Source: Brachycybe producta (Eukaryota > Arthropoda > Diplopoda > Playtdesmida > Andrognathidae). From it: a stretch of 64,000 bases of DNA. The translations under genes and the position numbers were made by a program. Below the pieces are notes generated by a model. The model made no database searches, was not told the origin of the DNA, and worked only from the letters and a program-made list of their open reading frames with translations. The stretch lies in contig JAUPFP010000007.1 of assembly GCA_036925085.1 (NCBI GenBank), forward strand, positions 4,389,058 to 4,453,057, written 5' to 3'. This document shows positions 1 through 12,900 of the stretch, piece by piece (position 1 is the first letter of the stretch; each line of letters begins with the position of its first letter).

Positions 1-1536
1 TTTTTTGTTTAATTTTCTTGTTCACCCTTTAGTTTTATTTCATCTTTTTGCAGGAATTTCATTAAACTTGTCCCATATCTATATCAGCTTTATTTCACTG
101 CTTATTTCCTAATGTCAATTCATATTTCCCATTTGGCAATAATTGTTTAATGGTTTCCCAAATGGCACATTTTCAAATAGAAAAAAAAAATAACAACGGA
201 AAACAATGCTATGTCTGAGGCTAACTGAAAGCAGTGCTTAAAAACAAATTGACACCTCCTCTTCATGTTAATCTATAAAAGCTGAATATAACTTGACCTG
301 AAGTGCACCGAAAAATAATTGTACTTTCGTAAACCTCAACCCATCTTAGAGATTCTCAATTCCAACAAAAAAATGGCTTTTCTTTTAGAAATGACTGTCA
401 CGAATCGTTCTTTTTTTTTTCTCTCTCTCTCTCTTTCACTCCACAATATAGAAATTTAATACGGAAAGCAATGAAATCCAATAAACGAAAAAGTAGAAAT
501 GTTGGACGTCAGTAAAAATGACGAAAAATTGTGATTGCGAACCATAAAAAATGTTAAAACATAAAAATCGTATAACGTATATATATATATATACCAATAA
601 ATCGCTTAAAACTAAATGGTTTATAAAGTAAACCTACACATGACTATATACAGTACAGTAGAGTGATGTGCTAGGAAATAATAGCAAACAAGGGATGTTG
701 CTGTCTAATGTGCCTAGCCCTCCACTTATTACTAAAAATTCTTCTATTCCCATAGTAACCATACATAAAAAATTCTAACTGGTAACATTTATTTTTTTTT
801 TAAAGAAAGAAAGCTAAAAATCAACTAAAACACTGAAGAGTTGCTCTTTAGAAAAATTATAAATTATTAAAGGACCCCCCCCCCCCCCCGCATGTTAATA
901 AAATAATTTTTGTCTGTCATTTTATTACTAAATTATTCAAGAGATTTTAATGGAACTCTTGAAAACGAAAAAGCGAAAAGAATATGAAGAATGAAAGAAA
1001 AACTTTTGATAAACACAAAAGACAAAACCGAAACATTAAACTCAATTTAAATCTCTATTTTTTTTTCATCTAACCTTTTAATTTCTTGCATTGTCAAGAG
1101 ATATAACCCCTTTTATCACAAAGGGTTAATTTCTGCTTTGTCAGGCCTAAGTAATTTATGCAGAACCGCCCTTATAGAAAACATGAATATTTTCCTCTCT
1201 CTCTCTCTCTCTCTCTTTCTTTCTCTCTTGTCTTAAAAAAATATCTTACGTAACAATATCACAATATACAAGAACATCAAAAATAGGTTGGAGCATTTAA
1301 CAATGAGAGGTTAAGTTACATGTGTGTTAATCCCTACTAAAGTACTGTTGCAGTAGTCAACGAAAAGGACCTAGAAATCTTTTAACAACTAAACAATGTG
1401 CATATTGTAACATTATATTTAAGCGATTAACATGAATCAATGTGTTACATTCAAGATTTAACACAAACCTTGAAGTTGTAAAGCAATATAAAGTAAAGGT
1501 GAAGCCACATAACTCAACAAAGTGTAGTGTACTTGC

Positions 1537-1789
1537 CAGGGCCGGTTCAACACGGTAAGCAAACAATGCAAAGCATCGGGGCGCTGCTCAGGAGGGGCGC
1601 CATTAAATTAAAAATGTTGATATCAGAAAATGGCGGCTATTGACGAGGTTACAAGGCCTGTCATAATGTGACACGTTACCACTAGATGGCACTACATGTA
1701 GACGTGTATTTGTTGCATTTTGCATGCCCATATTATGGCGCCACATTTGACTTTGCATAGGGGCGCCAAAACCCCTAGTGCTGGGGCTG
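1537..1789. mobile_element. hAT-like non-autonomous element (MITE)
   Basis: 253 bp, starts CAGGGCCGG and ends GGGGCTG, flanked by a perfect 8-bp duplication GTACTTGC (1529-1536 and 1790-1797). 8-bp TSDs and CAG ends are hAT hallmarks. Internal GGGCGCC motifs; no transposase. Confidence 0.75.
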
Positions 1790-3190
1790 GTACTTGCACT
1801 AATAACAAATGTTTTCAACCAAAGTCAAAACAATTTTTGCACTTGAAAAAAGCTCATCCAAAGTAAGGTTTTTTTTTGTGATGTAAAATCTCAATCAAAT
1901 GCATTAGGTGTGGATAACGCATAGGAGGACACATATCGATACTTCCATCGGGATAAACAGTGCCGTGTAATAAGGCTCAATGCTGCACAACTTCTGACAC
2001 GCAACTTGAAAATGTTCGGAGTAAATTGTGCTCAAAATTAGATATTTTATTCCAGATGAGACTCAATACATATTAATCAACTTGATCAATGAAATTCTTT
2101 ATAGGTGCAATTTAAATAGCATCGCCATAGCAATACAACAATTTTGAAGGAAATATTCTATTGGTTGCAACAACTTAACTGTTCTACAAAAATATAATTG
2201 CCAAGTGGTATGGAATATTGTTACAATAAACTTTTTAGAACAATTTGTTGAGTAATGTGACTCCTCTACCTTAAAAGTTATAAAACTTTTTTGTTGTTGT
2301 TTTTCTAGCATACAAAATACATTGTTAGCAGATTTAAAATGTGCCAATCAATGTCTGTTACAAAAGACAACACAAGAAAGCCTAAAGTTAATAATCCGCC
2401 TTTGTACTGTATGTAGGCCTACATTTTTAAGTATAGAGAAGTACACACCACCGATGTAATGAAATACCATTGTTCAATATTAAGGACTGAGAAGGGAACA
2501 AACGATTACCGAAAAATCAATTTTCGACAACTGCACTTGAGAGATTTAACCGTTCGCAAAACCTTCTTGTTCACTAGTTTTAGATATATATAGAAAAAGG
2601 GGGAGGAAAATATTTGGAGCAAACAGCTTTTCACCATTTATTCAATGCTATTTTCTAAGTCCAAATTTATATTCAAGAGTTTTCTTTTTCCTTCTTGTAA
2701 AATGGGGTGTGCAAATAATAAAATCATTCAGGCCCAAAACTTTACTATTTACCAAAAAAAAAAAAAAAAAAAAAAACACACCAAGTTCAGAAAATTGGTC
2801 ACACAAAAGTCACTTTTATAGTAAAAATGGACCTACTTGCTAAAGTTAAAGAGAATATGTGACAATTTTATGCAAAAAAAATTGCTTCTTGTGTACGGCT
2901 ACACATATTATTACATAAACTATTTTTTTTTTGTTCTCCAAAAAATGCAAAGATCTAATGTAATAGCTCAAGTGTAACCATTCTCCAGGATTTATTCAAG
3001 TGAAAAAGTTATAGCCAAAGTGGAAGATTAGGTATTCTGCAAAATTTCTAAACAATATGTGAAAAACCAACAATTCGGTAGCAACTCTGTATTATTCATA
3101 ACATTTTATTCAATATGCATAATGTTTAAAAATGCAAACTAATCAATATAATGTCGTTAAGGATGTAAATTGGCTTATTTGAGGCATTCT

Positions 3191-3489
3191 ATGCAATATC
3201 AAACAAATGTTTCTCAATTTGTGGCCCACATGCCAATTGTGAAGTAATCATCATCATCATCATCATCATCATCATTAGAGCACCACTGCAATTATGCTTT
3301 TTCTAATCGAAAAGGCTGGTTAGAGGCTAGATGTCTGGTTACTATCAAGTTGTCAACTAGACTTCTAAATTCTAATCAATGTTTTTTATTGAAAGAAACT
3401 TAATTGTTTGTTGATCTAAACAAGATTGTTACTTCACAATTGGCTCTTAGCTGAGCTACAGATTGAGAAATATTTGTTTGATATTGCAT
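3191..3489. repeat. Foldback element B
   Basis: Arms of about 65 bases (ATGCAATATCAAACAAAT... and its inverse at the right end) flank a core with an ATC microsatellite. The left arm plus core recurs in opposite orientation near 8740-8930. Confidence 0.65.
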
Positions 3490-3831
3490 CAAAATCCGAG
3501 CTCTAGTCAGTACCAATTTGGTAGTTTTGCACATATGGACTATTGATTCTACAAAATGACTAACATTTGATGTTAACATAAAACATTTTGAGCCAAATGT
3601 ATTCTTCTGGCATGTGATAAAACCCATGGCATGTTTATACAGTAGCTAATAACATTGTATTTTGAGTTGGAAATTAGCACTGAAAATGAAATACGAATAC
3701 AAAGAAGAAAAAAACGGTTTCTACTGTAATATGTAGGCTATTTGAGTTAAAATGCATTTTTGAAAACTGTTCAATTTATTATAAATGGTATATATTTTTC
3801 TTTCCTTTTTTTTTTGCGATTTTCTTTTCAG

Positions 3832-3930
3832 CACCTCCACCTACCCCCATTTTAGAAGTTAAGTCTCGAAGTAGAAATTCTGTTCAACTCTCATGGTCCA
3901 TTGACGATTATGGGAAAAATCCAATTCTTG
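3832..3930 (+). CDS. Paralog A exon: first half of FN3-5
   Basis: 99 bp, phase 1 to phase 1. The acceptor is ttttcag and the donor gtaagg. It reads PPPTPILEVKSR...VQLSWSIDDYGKNPILG, an FN3 A-B-C strand pattern with the conserved tryptophan. Paralog B has an exon of exactly the same size at 33534-33632. Confidence 0.9.
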
Positions 3931-6900
3931 GTAAGGTCCTACATCTTTTTTTTTTCTTAACCTAAACTTTAACACTTCCGTAACACGAAAAAACTATAAT
4001 GACCAACCACCATGTATGCAATCAATAGCGATCGATACTTGTATCTTAAACATATAATTCGTAGTGTGAGATTTAGAAAGTGTTGTTTTTTATTAAACTA
4101 TTAAGGCAATGGCAATTGATAGGGGACTAATCGAAGCCTCATCTTGTGAAGCCTTATTTTCTTCAATGTTTATTGAAACGCGTTAACGGCTTTTCAGCTT
4201 CACGAGCAAGCCCATATATACTGTATATATTGGAAAAATACTTTTGTTCGAGATTCATTAACTTAAAAAAAAGCCATTTTTCAAATAATTATGAAAATTT
4301 AAACTTTATGCAAATAAAAAAAGCAAATAAAATTTATTTTTTAATTTAAAAAAAACAACAACAAATTTGTAATGTAAATTTCAATCAATACAAAGAGCCG
4401 ATTTTAGAAAGAAAAAAGCACTTTTACTTGTTGCTTAGGAACATGAGCAATTAGGTAAAAAAATAAGACAGAAATGATTTGAACATTTCTGACGATTTTG
4501 AGAGATAATCCAGGATTAACAAGCCAGGATTGAAAAGCGGGAATTCATCGTTTGCAGCTTTAGAAATGTTTTGTATACGAACGTCTTCATTGTTTTTAAA
4601 GGTGGGTTTACATTAGGCAACATAAATGTATTAATGGTATGCCTTGTGTAACGTGTGTTGCACAGTGTAGTCTTAGATACATAGTGATTGCATTGAAATG
4701 CTCTGGACAACTATACGCGTGCATATACTTAACAGAAAAAGTTACACATAAAGGTGACATAATGAAAGAAGTGCAAATTGGTGTGGCAGATAATGGCAAG
4801 ACCATTCTAAATGTAATCAATGATCATTCAATGCCATTTCGACATCATTTTTGCATCAATAATCAGTATTGCATAAATCGTCAACTGTCAGTCACGTAGA
4901 TTTGACCAGAGCATAACAGCAAGTAGTGGCTCTACATTGGTCATTGATATGCACTCCTTTTATCACATTAAAAAGCAATGATTAATCCAAGCATCCGATT
5001 GGCTACAGCATTTTCTGTATACAACAAAAAGTGGAGTCGAGCTCTACTTTCTGAAACACTTCCACTAACTGTGGTAGTCTGTTGAGAGCTGTGACATGCC
5101 ACATTGTACAACTCATCTCTATATTTTGTTGCCTACAGTGTAAACCCGCCTTAAGGGAAAATCTCAATTTTATAATCACTTGTTTTATTTCAGTACTTAA
5201 TAGCAACAAAGTATTTCATTTTCTATGCACGATCGCAAGTTTATTAATTTACAAACTTTACATTGAAATAATCAGCCAAATGTAGTAAAATCAATATTAT
5301 TATCGAATAATAAAACTATGGACCAATCAAATGATATGTTGCATGAAATTTCTATTCCTCGCATATATTTAATCTGAGTAAATAACATGGATGCAGCCTG
5401 CAGGATTTAATGTACTTAGTTTTTTAAAAGAAGATGAAAGTGTATCCGAAGCTAAAGCGTAAACGACTTTCGTAATTATAATTTCATAACCATGCTTTCA
5501 AAAATAAAACTCCATTGCAGTAACAATTCAACAAAGTTGAAAACTAAAAAAAAAAAATTCGAAATAAATTGTAAAAAAATTGTAATTTTAAAAGTCGTAT
5601 AAACAAGTTTATTTTCAAAGGAGATATCATTCATTTATTTTTTAGTTTAAAAATTAAACTTTCAGTTTATTTCAAAGTTGTTTCAAAAAAGCTAAGTTCA
5701 TCTGAGCGTTTACCTCACTCTACATGAAATTGTATGCCTAAATTGTGTTACATTCTTTAGGTTTACATGTTAAGTGGAATACAGTTTCCATGGAATTAAA
5801 ATAAAATTCATCCTTTATTAAAAACCTAATTACTATCGCTTTTTTTTTCTCCCCGTTCCTTTAGGATATACTTTATATTACAAACCCAATTCCGAAGAAT
5901 GGAAAGAAGAACATCTCGAAGCAGATAACGATTCTTATACAGTAGAGAACTTAAAATGTGGATCCAGTTACCAGTTTTATATGACAGCAACGAACCAAAT
6001 TGGAACGAGCGAACCAAGTGACATGTTACTCACTACGACGAAAGGATATCGTAAGTATTTTTATACAAATAATACAGTTTGTGACATATTCATATTGCTG
6101 AACAGAACAAAAAAAAACCTGCACAATGTCAATATGAAAAGTACACATCTCCACGTAAAAGCCTGCTGATTGTATTTAAAAATATATAAATTTGACTCAT
6201 AAGGTGGTTGCAATTATTTTGTTTTTGTTCCACCGAAAATTCAAAGTGTTTTAAAAACTAGAATAGTCGGTGAAAATACAAGTTTTTGTATGATGACATC
6301 TTTAAAAATAACTTCTTTTGACAGTTTGAAAAAAAGCAAAAATAGTTTTTCATAAAATGTCAATGAAATCCCCCCCCCCCCAAAAAAAATGGTCAGTTTC
6401 AAACTGCTATAAAATGTTTAGTTTTTAAGATATTGCCATGGCAGAACTTTTGACATAATCCTCTATTATTCCAGTTTTGAAAACAAATTGAACTTTTTTC
6501 TAATATTGTTTCTACAAAACGTTCGCTTAGATGTTTTTGCGTCCAGATTTTACAAAAAAAAACCCCTATCAAGCACAAAATTAGCCACCGCAAAATTAAA
6601 TATTTATTCCACCACCATAAAATAAATTCTATTTTTGTATGAACAAATATGTGCATGTTTGCAAAAAAAGTATAATAAAGTTCGCAACTTCACAAGTTGT
6701 CTAAATATTAAGGGTTTTAATAAACCAATTATTAGAATAATGTTTGGTATCAGTTGGCTCCCATGTCTAAAAGCACCACAAGTTAACAAATGAAACAACA
6801 GCTTGTATCATAACAATTTAAGCCTTGTAGAATCAATACCTGGCAGATAACAACACCAACAAAAAAACCCAATGACATTCTTTACTCGAAACATGAAATT

Positions 6901-9900
6901 CCACTTGACTATGTGCGGCTTTTGTACAATTTATTCAAGTTCCTTCTCCGTACATTTCGTTCTAAACCACCATCGTCATCGTCATCATCATCATCATCAT
7001 CATGTTTTTTCTATTAAAAGTTCATTGAAAAAAAAATCCTGAAATCATTCATTTTAGCCATCTGTTTGAGGTAATGACTGAATAAATGCTATCAGAAAAC
7101 CATTATGTTGTTGATGCGATTTTTGGATAGCTTTTTATTAACTTTTTTTATTGTTGTTGCATCACAGCAACCACTGAAGTAATATCTAAAGCACAAACAC
7201 AAACTCATATAAGCAAAACAAAAAAAAATCTAGCATCATCCAAAACTTACTACATAATCTATGCCTACAAAAAAATCCACATTGTAGGCAGTTAATTAAG
7301 CGAAAAAGAAATTCATAACCACGCATGCATGTACAAAAGCATATTTGTTATCTATCTTTTGACAGAAAAGAAGAAAAATAGAGAAAGAGAGAAAAAAAAA
7401 ATAAGAAATGATACCAAAAAAAAAAACAGGCGCAAAAAAGTTCAGAGAAAAATCAACATCTTATGACACAGTCTATGAAGTAGCTAAGTAATGGTTCACA
7501 CAATCTTTATTTTTATTTTGGTTCATCCAATGTGTTCAATGCTGTTCTAATATTGATATAAGAAATGACTGTCTCGACAGAAGGATTTTTCCTAATGTGT
7601 CAAAACAGGCACTACATACTGTACACACTAGCCATAACGTTAAAATAAACAAACTGCTTTTATTCTTTTAGATCGTCCTTCTGATAGAAGTACCCTTACT
7701 ATAAAGACATTTTGTTTGGTTATAAGGATATGAATTGAGATACTTAATGTTTAAAAGCAACTTTTAAAAAAGCAGAAAGTCAAAAGTTATTTAAAACGGC
7801 TATCTATATATGGAAGAAAAAAATACAATAATGGCACTTTCATGATAAACACCACAAGTAAACTAAGCATGCCAACTATATTTTACAATATTCTTGATAA
7901 AATTAAATCAGGGTCCTTGTTTCATTAAAGTAAAAGTTCAATTTTACAAAGTAAATTTACTTGTGTCACAAAATTACTAATAAAACTTTGTGCTCATTGT
8001 GGAATTTTCACTCCTCAGTCAGTCAAAAATTGAGTGCTCTCACTGTCCGCCAAGTTGTTTGTAGGCTAAATTTAAACACAGAAAGTGACTCATTTAATAA
8101 CCCTTTGATAAGGTGGTTAACCACATTGTGTCAATGTAGTTTAATTTATTTCATTGTTCAGAAATTTAATCATGGTCAATGTAACCACAATTGTTTATAC
8201 TTGACAATTAAGTATGTAACTTTTTAAGTGCAGTTTGTTTTTGTAATGGAAACGGGGTAAAAAATCCTTATGTTACTTTTTTTAAATTCTTCCAATTAAA
8301 ATAAGAAATTATCTGCACTATTGTTTTTTTTTTCAGCTCCAGATAAACCAAGTCGTGATTCTTTTGTGAGTGTCAACATAACCAGCATTCGATTAGAGCT
8401 AAACAGTTGGATAGATGGTGGATGTCCAATCACAGATTTCGTCATTCAATATCGTATGAAAGATGACTTAGACTGGCAGAAAATGGTACACGACACTGCC
8501 ACCCAACAAAAACACGTGACAATCCACGGTCTTCAAGCGGACACCAGCTACAGTCTAAGTGTGACAGCTAGAAATGATGCTGGACAGGCCACTGCTGAAT
8601 ATGTCTTGATGACATTACAAGAACATACAGGTGATTTCTAGGAATGCTCTAATTTCAGTTACTGATTTTCTAAATACGTGCCTGAAACTTACTAAAACAT
8701 TTATGCAAATAAAAAATACATATTGTATTAAAACAATTATTTAAGTTACTGGTTAGACGCTAGAACTGCAGTTGACAACTAATAGTAACCAGACATCTAG
8801 CCTATAACCAGCCTTTTTGAATAGAAAATGAAGAATTGCATTTGCTTTAACCATAATCACTTTGGCCACAACTTGAGAAACATTTGGCTTCATACTGCAT
8901 ACAAATCAAAGCCCTAATGACCATCAACTGCCTAAATGTTTTTCTTCCATGGGTTCAATTATTTATTTCTGTCCAAATTGCATACAAAAAGATGTAAATT
9001 TATAATAAAGGTAACAGCATTAATCTGCTTTTATTGCAAAAACAAGGAAACAAAAAATATGGGTATATTGTGCTGATTTCTGAATTTCCACAAACAAAAA
9101 CCGACAGACAACCTACAGTTTGTATACTACACAGTAGAGAACTACATTATGTAAAATTTTTAAGCTCAGCCCACGACTTTACATTGGGCCCACTGCCCAA
9201 CCCACAAAGCCTACCAGGTTTATGACGCCCACCATAATAACAAGGCCCACGAGCCTGTATCATAATATTACCAACCCAAGCCCAGCTCAACCCATGATCC
9301 GGGCTGGTCTTTGGCAAAAGCCCACTGGCCCATGGGCTTTATGTATGTTTCTACACTATAGTATTCACTACTCATTTCATTTTGTTTAATTTCTTCTGTT
9401 CTCATTAAGTATCATTTATAAACTAGGCAATTTATAATAGGACTATTTGTAGTAACAATAACTAAGGAAATGACTAATTCATCTTAATAACCAACATCCT
9501 GACGAATATTGATCATAGAAACGATAAAAAACGTAATGTACGTTTGTGTCCATAAAAACTTAACAGCCTGTAAAATAAAAAAATATAAAAATAATAATAT
9601 ATGTACAAGACGAAAAAATCATCTTAACATGAAATCAAATACTAAAATAATTTGTCATTTTATGTTATGCACCTGCGTCTCTTTCCTTCTAGGTTTTTCT
9701 TTAGTTTTTTTACATTAGAAACCGTTTAACACGAAACGGAAGGTACAGGAATATTTCTTCGTGTTAAGATTGCTTATGAGCAGCTGATTTTCGAACTCTT
9801 GATTATTCTCTGTCTTTCAAGAGCAAAATTAAAAGAAACTAGAAAGTGTTTTTGAAACTAGAAATTTGGCTCAATCACCTAAAGAGTATTTTCATGTTTG

Positions 9901-12900
9901 ATACCTTCCAAAATAAACTTTTTATAGACAAAAATTTAAAAAATATCGTCTGCTTAAATGTGGGTTATTTTCAAACTGACATAAAAAAGCTTATATTGAA
10001 ATATATAAACATGAAAATATCCTGAAGTAATTGAGCTACTCTTAGTCTCTAAAATCTCTGAAAGACAAAAATAAAGAGTTTGAGAGGCGTTTACACTTTA
10101 AACCATCTTAAACAAATTTTGTGTTAAAAGAAAGTATTTTTAAGCCATTCTAAGGGAAGAATTACACACGCTGAAAAAAACCACCTGTAGAAAAAAATAA
10201 AACAATTTGTGTTCCTTTGCACTCCAATATATATGGCTCTTTTTTGTAAATTGACGTATAAGGTGATTTTTTTCAGCATGTTTGATTCTTTCCTAAGGGA
10301 CCTTACCGAAAATATATTTCATGTTATTCAATTTGTTTGCGTTAAACGGTTTTCATTGTATAGCTTGAAGCAAATTATCCACCACACTGAATAACTACAG
10401 TATTATGTTTGTTCATACAAAAATTTGCCTCAAGTCAAACTGAACATATTTCCAGACTGATTTAAGTTTTTCTTATTTGTATTTTTTGTTTGTTTTGTTT
10501 TCAGAAAAAAGCTACTCAGACTACTCTTTAGACGGATCTTCATCATCAGATCTGCTCAATTCTATTGATCTCAGTATAATTATACCGGTTGCAACTATTG
10601 CAGGAATAATAATTTTAACAGTAGCCATAATCTGTGCTGCTTTTCAATGCCGCACTTATATACAACACAAAACGGGTGAGAAACATTGAAAAGTTCTCTC
10701 GCGCAATATACTGTATATATATGAAAGGTCTTCTTATAAGTATGAAAATGTGTCTGATAAGCCTACTTTAGTACAATATGAACACCACTTAAAATTTACT
10801 AATGAGTACATGAAATGCTTTGTTAGTATATATGTATTGTCTATAGCACTTTTGTTTCTCTATCTTTCTCTATCTAAACCAACCAACCAACCACCACCCT
10901 ATTTTTCTCCAAAATTCATCTTGAGCTAGAAAAACCGCAGCCGAATGAATCTGCCAGCAATTTTTCATCAACCACCGCAATGACTATAATTTTAAAAGGA
11001 AGAAGAGAGAGAAATCTATTATGAATTGAATGAACTTTGTGGTATAATTTGCATGGAAATGACGTTGTCTACATGCCACGATTTCGGGTTTTTTATTATT
11101 ATCAAAATCGATCACACCCTCACATAAGATTATATATATATACATCTCACTATGTGATTAAACGCCCAACCGTAATCAAAATGTGTATTTGAAAATTGCA
11201 ATGTACAGGGAGGAGTCAGTACTTCAAAAGAAGAAGAAAGAAAGAAGAAAAAAATCGATTATTCACGAGAAATAATTCAAATAAACAACCCAAGTAGCAC
11301 TCGATAAACTTTCAATCTTCGATGTATTTCTTATATATGTTAAGTGTCCAAAAAAACACTATATAAAAAAACCGTCTCTTCAAAATCTATAGGTGGATTA
11401 AGAACGTACAGAGTGTTTTATTTAGATGTGTATCATTATAAAATTTAATAACTCATCAAAAAAAGGTTCTAACGAATTTCAACAGAAAGACAAAACTCAA
11501 TTTTTTTAATGACAAATAATCCAAATTAGTGATGCGATATATTCGTTTAATCATATAAAAAGTTTTAACGTTAAATTATTTCATCTTCTAAGTGATAATT
11601 TCCATAAAAGAAGAAATTTGAAAGTGTTCAAGTAAGGGTTGGAATACACAGACCACTTTTTTCACCACTTTTCGACTGTGGTTGCAATGTAGTTGCAATA
11701 TATTTTTTTTTTATGAATACACTAAATGTGGTCGGTTTTGGCGACAACCCGACTTCATTTTGCAGTGGAAAAGTGGTCAAAAAGTGACCAAGGACTAAGT
11801 AGAGTTAATGAATTACTTAAAGATATTTTCGTGTTGATACAAACAGATTTTCATAAAAACTTACAATTTCGGTTGAAAATAAAAAAAAAATTGACATAAA
11901 AGTTGTCATAAAATGTATTTATAATGATTTCAACATGAAAACACACGTAAGTGATAAATTCTATCATTATTATAGTTTCTAAAATATTTTCAAGTTTTTC
12001 TTAAAAATACTTTCAAAATGCGGAATAACGAAAGTTAGAGAGGTCTTTTGACAAGAAATAATTCACAATCGTAACAGAATAAGACTATAATAAGACATTT
12101 AACCAAGTATAAAGGGCATTCAGTTTTATCACTTGATAGGAATGTTTTGATTCAAATGTAACCCATAACCTCATCAAATTCGTTGACGCTCATTTTTAAC
12201 TTATATTTTATTCATCACATTTGAACGAAAATAAACCAATAAAAACTTTTTTTGAGTTCGATCTTTCTATTTTTCTATTCTATTAAAGTCGTAAAAAGTT
12301 ATTAAATTTTGCAATGTTACACGACTAAAACGACCACCCTGTAAAATGAAAATCTTAATAATAATAATGTAAACCTTACTTTCTAAACTGTAAAAGCAAA
12401 ACACATACATGTACACACTACGATGTTCGCAAAAGCTAGAAAGCCCAGAATGCTAATGACTCGGAAACTCAACTTTATTGATGTCTTTGGAAACGGAAAT
12501 TGTTTTGAGGTTTTCGTGGTATACACTACTTTTTTATCGAAATCACAAATTTTATCCATTACCATTAAAGTGTCAAGTAATAATAATGTGCCACACAAAA
12601 TTCAGACAACTTTTAGCAATTTTTTTTTGTACTTGGTTATAATTTGAAAAAATACAAACTCCAACCAAATATATAAGCCTACTGCACTACAATATTATTT
12701 AATGAAAATAGCTTTTAAAGAAAAACCCTGTGATTTATAATGTGTCCAGAAGGACCAGCACGACAAGTGATAAGAGCCCTTTCGACTAATCGACGTGGTG
12801 AAGCTGAAATACCATCAACCTCATCATCCAAAACTGAAATCGGAAAATCTCCAACAACAGCAACAAACCCATCATGTTACAGAGATAGTGGTAAATATAA

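Larger units (their letters stand above)
1..3831 (+). other. Intron or upstream region of paralog A
   Basis: No exon seen on either strand. Holds CT microsatellites (421-436, 1196-1217), a C run (877-889), a hAT-like element (1537-1789), a poly-A tract (2754-2776) and a foldback element (3191-3489) with an internal ATC microsatellite (3249-3276). Confidence 0.6.

Noticed and set aside
3240-3280. Regular short repeats suggesting a CRISPR-like array
   Set aside because: Simple trinucleotide microsatellite in a eukaryotic intron; no spacers.
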